Shown: piece after piece, positions 26,231 to 44,490 of the stretch
How positions within the stretch are numbered: position 1 is the stretch's first letter
Layout: every line of letters starts with the position of its first letter
Source: Silurus meridionalis
Taxonomy: Eukaryota > Chordata > Actinopteri > Siluriformes > Siluridae
DNA: 64,000 nucleotides
Direction: 5' to 3'
NCBI RefSeq assembly: GCF_014805685.1
Contig: NC_060896.1
Location: 11,763,889 to 11,827,888, forward strand
Position numbers and translations under genes: made by a program
The notes under the pieces: model-generated
Told to the model about the DNA's origin: nothing
Databases searched by the model: none
Seen by the model: only the letters and a program-made list of their open reading frames with translations

Positions 26231-28238
26231 AATTGGTTTTCTAAAGTGTATAATCTCAAAAGCTGACAAATGTATTTAAATGTTAGACAAATTGACCTTG
26301 ATTTGTGAACGTTTTCAATCACTTTTTTTGTCACCAGTTATAAGTCAACAGCTACAAGTTAAATGTAGCTCTTAATGTTACTAAATACCAAAGTATACCT
26401 CAATTGGACAGACACTGTAAAAGCCTATGACCTGCTGCCCTCCTTCGGCTGAGGAGGAAGTGGTACATTTTGTATCTTTTCAGCAATCTGTTTGTTCTGA
26501 ACACTAGTGGGGGAAAAACGTTGATTAGCCCAGAAAATGTAAGTGAAAATTTTTTTTTTTTTGTGGAAAATATTAGCAAAAAAAGACTCTTGTCTGCTTG
26601 TAAAGACACTAGGCATTTGTTCATTTTTCAGATGAAGAATATGTGCTGTTTATGTGTGGGGGCGGAGGGGGGGGAGATGGTCACCTGACCCCATCATTAA
26701 CAAGAAATGTGACTCTTCTGTAGCAAAAATGTTTTGACCCACACATTAGAAGTCGAATAAGGCATCGTATTGTCATATCCAATTACTCACTAAATCACTA
26801 AAAGCTAATTGTGCTATACCATAACATCGTTATTCTCATGATTAATCGCAACAAAAGTAATACAGATAATTCTTTTAAATAACTTCACTTTGCAACAGTC
26901 ATAATATAATCATTGTCACAATCTATACAATATTAACATACTGCAAAAGCAACTTGTTTTGCATAGATTATTGTAAATAGGTGTCAACTGTGTATAAAAG
27001 ATTTGTTTTGTGATCCAATTTTTTACACTTAGGCTTTTCAATCGCTATTCTGTAACATTCCAGACTGTTATTCTGTAACATTCCAGACTTTTACTATTCA
27101 CTTAAACTCCTGAACTCCTCAACCTTTTTACTTCACCCATTTCAATATAGTATGGATGGAAAGTAAGTATACTACACCCCTTGGCTTGAAATAAGTACAG
27201 CAATGAATTGTTGATCTAGTTTATTAAAAGAACATATTTACAAAAAAAACAAGGCTATGGTACAAGATCTAAAAGGGAAACCAAAGAGTACCCTAATAAT
27301 AGTACAGTGGCAATACAGATTATAAAATGATGACTAACTGAAAGCTTTAAAAATGCAATTGTTTTAATGCTACAAACAGGCTTGAGGCTGAAGTCTTATT
27401 TTTGCTTACAGTCTAAGGAAACATTTCAACTGGTGATATGAACTTAGGCTAAGTTGCAGTTTCTAAATGTAACCAAATAACATGTTCACATGATCAGTTG
27501 TATTCCTGCTCTACATGAAAAACAAAAAGGCATATGTGGGAAAAGAACGACATAACCTCTGAGAAAATAATCCAACATGTCTGTATGGCAAAACAGATCA
27601 ATGATTAAGGTGAGGGGAAAAAGAATGATAAAAATTATCAAATTTTCCAACCACAAATGGATACGGACAAACATGAATAGCAGCAGGCTTTCTGGCAAGT
27701 TCCCCTCCAAAGTGCTCGGTTTAACGGTAATTGACACATAGGGCCCAACCTTCATTGCTCAACATAAGGCATTTTACAGGCAGTAAGGTGCACAAGTCTT
27801 AGGTCTGAAACTTTCACAAATCACTGCTCTAATAAGCAATGACCAACATGCAGACCTCTGTGAAAGTTGGAGAAGAGAGGAAAACAAAACAATAAGGAAG
27901 TTTTCTACCTTAAGAAATATCTACACGTGAAACACATGCAAAAACGGAATTTTGCAAAAAGAAACTTGACCATGCAATATAAAGCAGTCCATGGTCAGTA
28001 CAAACTGCAAGAGAAGTTTGAACTGAGATTTTCAGTTGCTATGAAAGTGTGATTTTCTTCCATTAAAAATCACCACGCTTTTATCAGAACAGTGTAGAGC
28101 ACAAACAGTCATGAGAAAATGCATACTGTCCCACCAGGAAGAAAAAGAAAACCATCCATGTGAAATCTCTGATACAGCACAAATGTTCCTGCACCTGGAA
28201 ACTCTTCTTTCTCAAATGATTTTGAATTTGAAGTTCAG

Positions 28239-31200
28239 TTAGTAAATTGTGAGGCTTAGAGAGCGGTTCATCTTTTTCCCGATAAGCCGAGAGCTTCTGG
28301 AGCTGGACTGGATTGTGGAACGTGTCAGGACTCTGTCTGTAGACAGAACTCTTTCTTCTGCTGCAGCTTTAGCAAGCTGGGCTTTTTTTAGCTCCCTGAA
28401 GCAAAAAAGAACAAGACATTAAATGTACATGCTATCTGCTATTTAAAAGGACTGAATAGAAATTAAGAACTTCATTTTACATTTACTTGTATAAAGTATT
28501 CGTTCTAGGCACTAAAAAGCTTTTAAAGTAGAAACTCAGTTTAAGCGAAAGTTGTGGGCAGCTGTTATTCAGGCTTTGAAAGTGCATCTCTGTTATAGCT
28601 TTAAAGTTCTGATAAAACTAAACAACATATAATGCTCTTTGCAGAAAATCACTTACTTTTGGAGCAGGGCATTCTTGAATTTCTCTGCATTAAGTTCCAC
28701 ACGCAACTGATCAGCATTCATCCTTGAGGCTGTCAGTAGAACAGGGTGCTTAATGAGGTCAGAGGTTGATGGCCGTTGTGTAGGGTCAGGATGAATCATG
28801 AGCTGTTAAACAATAGTAAAAAAATTATTTGTATTTACTGATGCAAACAAAAAGAAATATGTATTATATACACACAATTATATATAGTTTTTTTTTTTTT
28901 TTTTTACCTTTAATAGACTTAAAAATTCTTGCGAGAGCACTTGTGGGATGTGGGGTAGGATTCCCTGTCGGATGTTGTGCCATTGTTCCCCATTTGTTGG
29001 CAGAGGCTCGGCTCCAGATGCACTGACGACAGTCAGAGCCAAAGCAAAGATATCTGCCTTAGTCAGGTTACTATAATCCTGAAAAGAACAAGCACATACT
29101 CAGTACATTAAGCAGGCTAAATACCACACAATCCAACAGCTCAGTTATCTACAAATACAGAAATATTTGAATAATAATAGTAGCATTACAATTTCCTTCA
29201 CTTATTAATTAATTAAGGACAATTAATTCATTAGAACAAATAGGATCCAGCATGAGAAAACCCCTGTGCACAAAGTGAGGCCCATAAAGACTTGTGGCCT
29301 TACTTGCAACCTGACATTAAATGTCTCCATTAATGCTCTTAAATTAAATTGTGCTATAAAAGAAAACTCATGTTTTACCTCCTGAAGAACTTCGTTAGCC
29401 AGGTATCGACTATCACCCTCCTCAACCTGTGGATTGGTCACCCTGGTCACATGGCCTAGGTCACCTAATCAAAAAATGGCTGTCAGTTGATTTGCGATAA
29501 AACAAAGTTGCGCTGCACGTAAACAGAACAGTTAACGTGTGCATACCTATTTTGTATACCACATTAGTGCTGGGCCCATCTTCCTCATCTTCAAACTCCT
29601 CAACACTCACTGCAGACTTCCTTGAAATAAATATGTTACCTGAAAGAAAAAAAAAGATCCAATTTTAAATACAATGCCACATTAATTGTCTATTCAATGA
29701 AAATAAAAAGAAAGTAGCCTACAGACGTCTAAAACATGGCACTCTGCAAATTCAATAAACAGCAAAGGGGAAAACTATTCAACTGCAAACATATTCTATG
29801 AGAACAACTCACTTGGCTTAATGTCCATGTGCACAAGCGCTGTCGAGTGGATGTACTTGAGTCCGCGAGAGACCTGCAGCAACAAGTCCTTCAGTTCCAG
29901 CTCAGACAGAAAGTGCATGCATCTGTAGTTCTCAGCAATAGCATCAGACAAGGTGCCACCATTGCAGTATTCATTCTGGATCAGCATGTGGTCATCTTCA
30001 GCCCAGGCAGAATAATATCTCACCACATGAGGGTGTTGTCCGAGAACTGCATGTGCATAGACCTCACGAAGTGCATTTTGCCTGTGGTTCGTTGAACAAA
30101 TAAAACAAGGCACAGTAAGCTTCCAAGTATAATAAAAGGTACTGTATAAATCTTTTTCCATATTCGTTTTTAACTATACAACTTCACAAAGCAACTTGTA
30201 TTAAAAAGCACAATATAACTAAAACAGATACTGCCATGAATATAGCAACAACAACTTTTGTTTATTTGAATATAAAGTTTGAAATACGCAGTCAATATGA
30301 GTAATTATTACTTACTCATCCACAGATCCTGCCAAAGGTTTCTTGGAACGCTTAATTGCATAGATGCAGCCATCTAATCTTTTTACACATTTGTACACAG
30401 AGCCAAACTGCCCAGAACCAATCTTTTCAAGTTCATGGAACTCTGATGCATATCTGGACATCATGTTACTCTCCATCATTGTAATTCTCTGTTTGAAAAA
30501 AAAGGGGCATCTTATTAGGATAATAATGAACACATTACCACAAACAAACATTTAGAATTATGTCTGTTCAGGTGTGATTTAAATAATTTGAGCATTTGAG
30601 CTAATGAGAAAAATGCAAAAAATGTGCAAAAAAGAAAAAAAAGTCTACCTTTGAAGGTGGAATAATATCCTCCTCAATCTCAGCATCACTGGCCTCCATG
30701 TCCTCTCCACAGGAGCTGGAACACAATGTAAAAAATGCGGATAATTATTACACATCACACACCAGGGGGCAGTAGAGAGTAACCTGTAGGGGAAGCACGT
30801 GGCGTAGGAATGTACGAGAGGATTTGGTGTCTGTAACCTGGGCAGTAAACGGATTTAACGAACCTCATTACAAACTGTACATAAAAAAAAAAAACATCAG
30901 ACCTTCAGACGGCACGTCAATTCAGGAGATTAAACCCTACAGTATATCTAATATAGACACATTAAACAAAACAGGCACAACAAAAAGTAGTCAGAACTGA
31001 ATAAAAGTGCTTACTCATTCCAGTGAGAGCGCTTTCTATTGTTTCTTTGTTGAGCTGATGACTGGACGACCACCGAGTCCGGGGTGAAGGGGTTAATGTT
31101 GACCAGAGGTGTTTGGTTTCGCCTTCCGTCGAGACTCGCCTTTCCTTTGGAATCCACATTCTTGAAGAGAGCGACTCTCCTGCTCGTAGAGCCCGAAGTC

Positions 31201-32089
31201 CTGGCTCTGGACAGCAGACTCTGCAACACAAGGCAAAGGTGAAAAACGTGACCAAAACTAAAATATTAATAAATGCATTTCCTTGAAGAGACACACGGAT
31301 ATGTAGATGTCTGGTATTAAGGGCAAGCAAATCATGGATCCTGAACCCTGACACACTATAATCACAGAGATGATTCATGGTGTGTGAACAGCATTACGTC
31401 ATGTGTACTGTAGGTAATAACTGGGTCACTGAGTTCTTAAGTCTAACACCTGCAGGGGAGGAAATGTAGCATGGCTTGTTGAGACTGGATGAAAAATAAA
31501 AACCCCGTGTTGAATTCACAAAATTATTGCACGTCTGTCATGTAGTACTCTCTTATGTAAAAAAAGTTTATACTCTCATTATACTCTAATAACAATCAAA
31601 TCTAAGACAAACCTTCGGGGTATGTGGAGTGTCGAACAGCCGCAGTTTCCTGAAGGTTTTATGGGGTGGCGTATCAGGGCAGTCGGGAACGGGTGAGCTC
31701 GAACCCTCCGCGTCGTCCTGGACGCACGTCCGCTCCGGCGAGCTGTCGTAGGCGCGCGGACTCTTCCTCGGCGATGGCGAGCCTTTCACACAGAAACTCA
31801 CTTTCAGATGGGACGGAGAGCCGAAGCCTTCCTCGTCCCAAGACTCGGCGTCATCGTCGTCTCGGGTCCGGCTCAGCGGGCTGCTGTTCAACTCGTCGGG
31901 TCGCTTGTCCGTGCTGCTTCGCCGCAGGGACAGCGGAGAATCCAGCTCGGTGAAGCCGGACTCGGCCCCGGTGCTGTTGTTGGCCTCCTCGATACTGTCC
32001 TCTTCGCCGTCGCTGTTCGAGAACTGCAGCTTCTGGCGAATGGGTCGGTTTGGGGAAAAGTCTGCGTGCCGTCGGCAGCTGAAACTCAT
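28239..32089 (-). CDS. wee1: WEE1 mitotic inhibitor kinase
   Basis: Ten coding exons: 31613-32089, 31015-31220, 30649-30715, 30316-30488, 29813-30081, 29547-29639, 29379-29464, 28908-29078, 28657-28802, 28239-28395. They total 1845 bases, giving 614 aa (human 646), with all phases closing. The product is a nuclear kinase that phosphorylates CDK1 on Tyr15 and holds cells in G2. An acidic, disordered N-terminus contains [11 protein letters not shown] and the conserved [20 protein letters not shown] block, followed by NINPFTPDS. The kinase domain starts near residue 266. It has a glycine loop [10 protein letters not shown] (274 on), Lys296 in YAIKRSKK, the catalytic loop HMDIKPSN with Asp394, and DLG at 430-432 in place of DFG, as in the Wee family. 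The C-terminus ends [16 protein letters not shown]. The MSF start at 32089 matches the human start; an in-frame ATG at 32128 is an alternative. Splice-donor-like sites on the minus strand near 32260 and 32446 hint at an untranslated leader exon. The gene is intact. Confidence 0.97.
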
Positions 32090-32688
32090 CTCGGCCAGCA
32101 GAGAACTCTCTTTTTCGGAGAGTTGCACAAAACCGACAACAGACGCACACGTTTATATGGTGTACTCGAACGCTATTATCAGTGAATAAACTTACGGTAA
32201 CAGTAAGAAGAAAATACGTAAACTACGCATTTCCAGCAAACACGATCCACTCAAACTTACGGGAGACTCAGTGAGCTCCCGGCGGAGATCTAACGACTTC
32301 TCTCAAACCAGTGATCCACTTCGAGAAATACAACTCCCTCTAAACTTGTCACTTGAGTAAAATGCGTCTCTTCCGCAGTCAAATTGCGACAATACAATCA
32401 AGTCTCAATCCCAAAATCCACACAACCGAGTTACACCAGCTCTTACCGACTGAACTCACTCGCTAACTCGGAGCACAGCGGCCAAGTTTGAAAAAAAAAA
32501 ATGGCTTCTTCTTCTTCTCCGAGTCTCCCAAACTCCAGACGAGTCAGTACGCTAAAAGCGAAATGTAATGTCCGCGAAATACAACGGTACGTTATAAGAT
32601 CAAAGTAAATAAAGCGGGGGTAAAAAACGATCAATACGCAAATACTTAAAATTATACCGAATATATTCGATTTTGTTTACGAAACTAG

Positions 32689-32890
32689 TTTGAATGGCGA
32701 ACGCTACTCCTCCCACCTACAACAAACGTGCTCACAGTGTTCCCGCGACCGTTGGTCAAATGACTCACTGTCGACCAATCAGAGTGCGGCTCGAAGTTTG
32801 AATGATGGGCGGCTCCAGAGCGTCGACGTCATCGCCTGTGGGGTTTTGCAACCTGGTCGGAGAGGGGCGCTCGTGTCGACTGGCGCGAAA
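32689..32890. promoter_or_regulatory. Cell-cycle promoter motifs upstream of WEE1
   Basis: Within this CpG-rich stretch are GGCGCGAAA at 32882 (TTTCGCGCC on the gene strand, an E2F consensus), a CCAAT box at 32775, and two CHR-like TTTGAA motifs at 32689 and 32797. E2F, CCAAT and CHR elements are typical of G1/S and G2/M genes. The transcription start is not known, and the cluster is 600-800 bases from the start codon, so an upstream leader exon is implied. Confidence 0.5.
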
Positions 32891-33616
32891 GCCGCGCTTT
32901 GATCTCTCTCTAATCTCGTTTCTACAGAACGATCTTTCTTTCATTGTTATGGAAATTTAAGTTAGGATTAGGTAAATTTGTGCTTTTTACTTTTATAACA
33001 TTTTACGTAGGGAAACCTAACTCATCCTGTCCACACAGAACATCCTTATAATTACTTAATATAGTAATACAGCTAATCAATATGATCCTGGTGTTGAAAC
33101 GTCACTATAAAGTCAGGCCTTTCACTCAGATGTTAGGACACGTTTATAAATGATGTTTATTAGGGTCTAGCGCCTCCCCAGATTAGCCACGTGGGTTTTG
33201 TCGTGAGTGTCTCCACTATTAAAAGGAACAACACTACCAACTTGTTACACGTTTATTAAAATGTGTCAAATAAAACATTAAAATAAAATTGATTCTATAA
33301 TCTTTTAAAGCAAACACGTGGCTACAAAGCTTTCCAGAATCTGGATGTGTAGAAAAAGTGTATACAGAGTATATATAGAGTATTTCTATACGGTTAAAAA
33401 GAAGTGACATGAGGTAGAGAATGAGCACAACACGCCAAAACACTGAATGCATATTTGTTTTCCTAGTGTATTATTAAAACTTTTTTTTTTCCTGGAATGT
33501 TGTTTTTTCATTTTTTTGAACACTCATGAAATCTAATTGCTGGTGCCAGCAGGATACTTAAAGAGAGGGCAAGTAACATGTGCTGGTCCTAAACCAGTAG
33601 TATCTGGTACAAAAAT

Positions 33617-33676
<60 letters not shown>

Positions 33677-34200
33677 TACAGACCAAAAGTTTGGACACAC
33701 CTTCTCATTCAAAGAGTTTTCTCTATTTATTTTCATGACTATGAAAATTGTAGAGTCACACTGAAGGCATCAAGGGCTATTTGACCTAGAAGGAGAGTGA
33801 TGGGGTGCTGCGCCAGATAATCTGGCCTCCACAGTCACCGGACCTGAACCCAATCGAGATGGTTTAGGGGTGAGCTGGACCGCAGAGTGAAGGCAAAAGG
33901 GCCAACAAGTGCCAAGCATCTCCTTCAAGACTGTTGGAAAACCATTTCAGGTGACTACCTCTTGAAGCTCATCAAGAGAATGCCAAGAGTGTGCAAAGCA
34001 GTAATCAAAGCAAAAGGTGGCTACTTTGAAGAACCTAGAATATGACATTTTTTCAGTTGTTTCACACTTTTTTGTTATTTATATAATTCCATATATAATT
34101 CCACGTGTTAATTCATAGTTTTGATGCCTTCAGTGTGAATCTACAATTTTCATAGTCATGAAATTGAATGAGAAGGTGTGTCCAAACTTTTGGTCTGTAC

Positions 34201-34231
<31 letters not shown>

Positions 34232-34936
34232 TAGTCTATTTCCAAACCATTAACAACAGTGAATGCTTTAAACATTCCAGAGTAGTTATTGAACTTAATA
34301 CACTTTTAACATCAATACACAGTGTCCCCACTGGGCTAAAAACGTAATCTCTCACCAAACAGTAACATGTTCCTCTTAATATATAGGAATAGTTGCCTTT
34401 TGCTCATTGTTCCACATTAACTGTATGTACTGGTCAGCAATGCAGTCATGATGAGCTTGTTATTGTACGGTCCTAGTTATTCTTGAGATTAAGTGTAAAT
34501 TTGTTGTTGTATGTACCAACTTTTTCCAGGGGAAATTTTTTGTTTCACTGTGTTGTTTATATGGTTAGGAGGACAAGAACCCATGTGACTTGAGAAAAAG
34601 CACCACAACCAGGAAACTGCATACCTGCATGATAGGCAGTGTGTATAAAATGGCAGGTATAAAGAGAATGTTGTTCAATTTTCATTTATTAAGATCCTAA
34701 AAAGTCAAGTATTCAATAGAAGAATCAAATACATATTTACAGCAAAAACTCCAGTTTCAAAACATTATGTACATAAATCCACACAAAAATATATTCAATT
34801 CAGTCCTCTTCAAACAGAGCAATCATGATGCTAGCAAATTTTTTTGGATACTTGACTTTCTCAGTTGTTCACTGCAAGCACATGCATGCGCACGAACATC
34901 CGGCACACACATGGTGCCTTAATTGAAGGTCATGCT
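32891..34936. other. WEE1-ZNF143 intergenic stretch
   Basis: Apart from the Tc1 derivative and its flanking TA tracts, this holds AT-rich sequence without convincing exons. The right part should contain the ZNF143 3' untranslated region, including plus-strand 'tttatt' complements of AATAAA near 34686. Confidence 0.55.
33674..34202. mobile_element. Short Tc1 derivative in a (TA)n tract
   Basis: Inverted ends 'cagtacagaccaaaagtttg' at 33674 and its complement ending at 34202 enclose about 530 bases. A second matching block (atgaaaattgtagagtcaca / tgtgaatctacaattttcat) extends the inverted repeat. Inside is only the C-terminal part of a Tc1 transposase in broken frames ('ccggacctgaacccaatcga', encoding the PDLNPIE region). 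TA microsatellites border both ends (33629-33672 and 34206-34231). It lies between WEE1 and ZNF143. Confidence 0.9.
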
Positions 34937-40302
<5,366 letters not shown>

Positions 40303-40309
40303 GGTCTAT

Positions 40310-41660
40310 CTGTAAAAAGCATCCAGTCAACCCTTTTACATTTGGGACAGTGAAACAGGCTGGTAATGTCTGATAAACAAGCCGTCTGTGGTGTAAAGGT
40401 GTGCCGATGTCCATTTGAAATTTAGTTATGAGCAACAAGGTTGTGAGGGCAATGTGGTGTACACTGGAAGTACAATTAAGTGACTTCTGTTCATATTAAA
40501 TGTGCAAAGTATATTTGATTGGAAAAAACAAAGGCACTGTGATTAGCATTGCCATTTAGTCCACAGTTCTGCCCTGGGTTACTTTATGTATTGAGTTTCC
40601 AATAAAGATGTTATCCTACTGTTGAAATACATGCATGTAAACAGTTGTCTATGCTAACAAGCCATAGGCGTGACTGTGTTTGTGAATGTCTGTACATCCA
40701 ATAAAGTGATGGTTTTTCAGCATAATCTGGGGGGATATTTGCCCATCTTGAGCCTTGCCAGTGTTCGGTTCAGGATTCCATATTTAGGTAAAGCAATTAA
40801 TTAATAGGAATTAGCAAAGACCAAATAAATAGCAAATATATCAATGAGAAAGATTTCTATCGTGGAAATCAACATCCTACAAAATTACATTTTTTTTTTT
40901 TACTCAGTTTCTGAACTGATACATTCAGTAACAGGTCTATGAGGTGGAAATGACAGCTTTCCTGGAATTAGGAAACTGTCCCTCTTTTAACCCAAATCTG
41001 ACATTTTGTCAAGGTTAAGGACCAGTTATCTAGTCAGGTAATACAACTACATAACTATCGCAAGAAACCAATACCTGCACTTATATCGAAACGACTAATA
41101 TCGAACTTACACCTGCACTTATATCGATACATGCACGCGTATATTTTCTTAGAGGGACCACTAAACCAAGTCAAATGTCATGACAAGACTATTTGAGTTT
41201 CTGAAAGTTAGATATGTATGATTATTATAGACCAGACGAAAATTTAACTATTCATTAGAACTCCGTATCCTTATATAAATCCCGAGACTGCATTAACGCC
41301 AAGTACGCGCCTTTCCTAGCTAGCTAACCACTTTAGCCTCATGTGAAACATCATCCGGTTAAACGTTTTTAGCTACAAAACACAGCAACTACAATGCTGT
41401 GAAATTAAATCGTTTGTTAAGATGCGTTTTTTAACAGCGGAAAACATGTCGAAATTAAAAGGTTAATAAAACAGACCGCAGTCCCTGTCTGGCTAATTAG
41501 TGACCAGCTAGCTAGCTATGCTAGTTTGACATGTTAGCAAATAAGCTAAAAGGTCCAGGTTTTAGACATTTACGAGAAATTTACGTTTTATTCGGTGTTA
41601 TATCGATGTGTTCTCCTGTATAAGACATATTAACGCTGTTTTTAAATGTATGCTATATTT
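40310..41660. other. Presumed ZNF143 leader intron
   Basis: No coding exon recognised. The acceptor at 40310 requires an untranslated ZNF143 exon somewhere to the right; no clear donor was settled on. A moderately CpG-containing part at 41.28-41.55 kb is a candidate promoter. Confidence 0.4.
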
Positions 41661-42396
41661 CTAAATTATATATAAATAAAAATGCTGTAAGCAAGCGCTA
41701 GCTCCGCTCAGTTGAAGAACCACAACAGGAAGGTTAACATCGTTGCAACGGATAAGAACACTGCGTTCAACCGCCTCTAATAAATAAAACATCGTTTCCT
41801 GATGCGTTTGAATTGTTTCTTTATTGAAAACAAGCTTTTCCCGGATGCTCCACGACATTTCCATCGGCGCCTTCTCCCTCTCCTCGGCGTCTGAGGAAAT
41901 AAGGCACACTGGGTAAAAAAAAAAAACACATTTATATACTAACCTCCAAAAATTTTCCAACAATCCCTCCGTGCGACCGCCATGCATCAGGGCAGGAAAC
42001 GCTCTGCAGAGAACACAACCCCGGAACATGAATAACCATACGATGCTCGTCGATAAGGCGGGATGTAGTCCTACATTCGATCATTCGTTTGGCTCTCGGA
42101 GACTTCGAGCCGTTATCCTCGCATTCCGATTGGCTAGAAATATGTTAACGCTTCGATTCTAAAGATTATTCAGAGTCAGGGGCACCATGAGAACGCCGTG
42201 TTGGGCTCTCTGTCGCGTTGTGAGCGATTTATATAGACGAGCGTCATCTAGGCACGCAAGGAGAACATGCTTTACTTTCCGACGAGTCCAGGAGACTGTT
42301 AACCCGCGCTTTCACCTTTGCAAGAGTGACATTTTTTGGTAGTTCTTGGTGAAAACCAGAAAGTTGTTCATGTTCTAAACGCGTGTTGGCGGCCAT
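41661..42396 (-). CDS. Small two-exon gene of unknown function
   Basis: I do not recognise this product. Exon 1 is 42276-42396 and exon 2 is 41661-41890. They join in phase (GAA A | AC GCC) across an intron with GTAAAG donor and a strong TTATTTCCTCAG acceptor. The result is 116 aa. It begins MAANTRLEHEQLSG in a strong start context whose AAAATGGCCGCC also resembles a YY1 site. It continues with LPKNVTLAKVKARVNSLLD, EEREKAPMEMSWSIREKL and THQETMFYLLEAVERSVL, mostly charged and likely helical. The last 25 or so residues look less protein-like, so the true end may be an earlier splice to a third exon. An upstream in-frame ATG at 42417 is an alternative start. It shares strand with ZNF143 and sits in its 5' region. 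It could instead be a leader-exon arrangement of that gene. Confidence 0.42.
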
Positions 42397-42686
42397 TTTG
42401 GATCGAATGTCGGTCATAAAGCAGTGAGGTTGTATGGGCAATGCAGTGCACACGGGGAATTCCGTGTACAGGGTGTTCACTTGCATTAAATGTGTGTAGA
42501 GATTGTAGCCGACTACTTAATGAACCAAATACTTTATATTTATAGTATAAATATGAATAAAATATAAATATTTAACTGTGGTAAACATTCTGTAAACAAG
42601 TCGCTAGAATTATTATTAATAGGTAGTACTTCCAATTACAATTACCTGTAATCTAATATTAATGAGTGTTTATTGAGTGTAATACT

Positions 42687-42733
<47 letters not shown>

Positions 42734-43499
42734 TTTCCTGAAGGTGTCATTTAAGGCTTGGGTGCTTCCAAGTATTTTACCAAAAGTATGTGGGCACCTG
42801 ATCATCACACCCATCCCAGTCCAAAACTATGGACCTAGATGAACATGCTCTTACAATATTAAGTCAACACTTTGAAGAAAGCTTACATACAGTCAGGATG
42901 TGATGTTCAGTGGTCCATATATTTTTGTTCTTATAATATTTAAAGTTGTCCAAACTCTTCATTTCTTGTGTTTTGCACGAACGGCATATTTCAAAGGACC
43001 GGAAGCTATTATAAGTTGCTTTGAATGAATTGCATTAATGGACTATGCCAAAATCTAGCAATATTTTTAATCGCTACAGACAATTTTGACACGTTTCCCT
43101 TTCACTTAAAATATAACAGAAGTGGAATTGAATATCTGTTTATTGCCAGCTGACTGGTAAGTGCAAAGTGGCTGCATTTTACCAGTGCTCTAGTGTTTTA
43201 ATGTAAGGATCACATTTTTTATTTATTTAAAACTTAATTCGCAATAATGAGATGATTGTGCCAATTGCAACGACTTCCATTCTTTCCTAGATCAATTCAA
43301 AAAATCGAGGGGGAAAAATATTAATAATGTAATGTATACTTTTTTCTTTAAAAAATTGTGGTCATTATATTCAGTAAATATTCTAAACTTCAATTTAAAT
43401 AAAAATCAACAAAAGTTTGGGCGTCAGATTGTATATTGATAGAAAATCACGTAAGAATTACTGTAGTGCTTTCATGACACTTCTCTAGTATTGTATGAG
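42397..43499. other. Non-coding stretch with repeat debris
   Basis: No coding exon found. Near 42778-42945 a short piece ('aaaagtatgtgggcacctga...cacacccat') resembles Tc1-type non-autonomous elements. Confidence 0.5.
42690..42731. repeat. (CA)n microsatellite
   Basis: Twenty-one CA units in the stretch between the small gene and the LINE fragment. Confidence 0.95.
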
Positions 43500-44490
43500 G
43501 AAGCCAGATGTGTAAGAGAAGTATATGAGGGTGGTGCAGGACATGTATGAGGACAGTGTGACAGCAGTGAAGTGTGCAGTAGGAACTGGTTTAAGGTGGA
43601 GGTTGGACTGCATCAAGGATTAGCTCTAAGCCCTTTCCTGTTTGCAGTGGAGATGGACAGGTTTACGGGCGAGGTCAGACAGGAGTCTCAGTGGACTATG
43701 ATGTTTGTGGATTATATTGTGATTTGTGGTGAGAGTAGCAAACAGGTTGAGAAGAGCCTGTAGAGGTGGAGGTATGCGCTGGAGAGAAGGGGAATGAAAA
43801 ACAGGAGTAAGACAGTGTCCATGTGTGTGAATGAGAGGGATGGCAGTGGAGGGGTGCGGTTGCAGCGAGAAGAGGTGGAGAAGGTGGAGGAGTTCAGGTA
43901 CCTGGGGTCAACAGTGCAAAGTAATGAAGAGTGTTTTTAGAGAAGTGAAGAAAAGAGTGCAGGCAGGGTGGAGTGGGTGGAGAAGAGTGACAGGAGTGAT
44001 TTGTGATAGAAGAGTATCTGCAAGAGTGAAAGGGAAAGTTTATAGGACTGTGGTGAGACCTGCGATGTTGTTGGTTTAGAGACAGAGGCATTGAGTAAAA
44101 GGCAGGAGGTGGAGCTGGAGCTGGAGGTAGCAGAGCTGAAGATGTTAAGGTTTTTGTTAGGAGTGATGAGGATGGACAGGATTAGAAATAAGTTTATTAG
44201 TCGGACAGCGCATGTAGGACGTTTTGGAGACAAGGTGGGGGAGGCAAAATTGAGAGGGTTTGGACATGTGCAGAGGAGGGACATGACGTATATCGGTAGG
44301 AAAATGTTGAGAATGGAGCCACCAGGATGGAGGAAAAGAGGAAGACCTAAGAGGAGGTTTATGGTTGTGGTGAGGGAAGACATGCAGGTAGTTGCGTTGA
44401 AAGAGGCAGTTGTAGAGGACGGGGGTGTGGAGACGGATCATCCGCTGTGGCGACCCCAATGGGAGAAGCCAAAAGAACAAGAAGAAGCTT
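43500..44490 (+). mobile_element. RTE-type LINE, 5'-truncated and broken
   Basis: Broken frames give a reverse transcriptase 3' half: VEVGLHQGLALSPFLFAVEM, the polymerase box FVDYIVIC (normally F-A-D-D), [32 protein letters not shown], and the C-terminal RTAHVGRFGDKVGEAKLRGFG and KRGRPKRRF. The catalytic second Asp is Tyr here. The 3' end 'ccgctgtggcgaccccaatg' is shared with the SINE tails in this window. A second, opposite copy lies at 48980-49480. Confidence 0.88.

Larger units (their letters stand above)
24872..28238. other. SWAP70 promoter and WEE1 3' flank
   Basis: SWAP70 and WEE1 point the same way (minus), so this stretch holds the SWAP70 promoter and 5' untranslated region on its left and the WEE1 3' untranslated region on its right. 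No coding exon was found. It contains a Tc1 relic at 25.93-26.23 kb and otherwise AT-rich unique-looking sequence. Confidence 0.6.

Noticed and set aside
31666..32189. Plus-strand frames over WEE1 exon 1
   Set aside because: They are antisense shadows of the GC-rich, serine- and aspartate-rich WEE1 exon, which has a clear conserved product.
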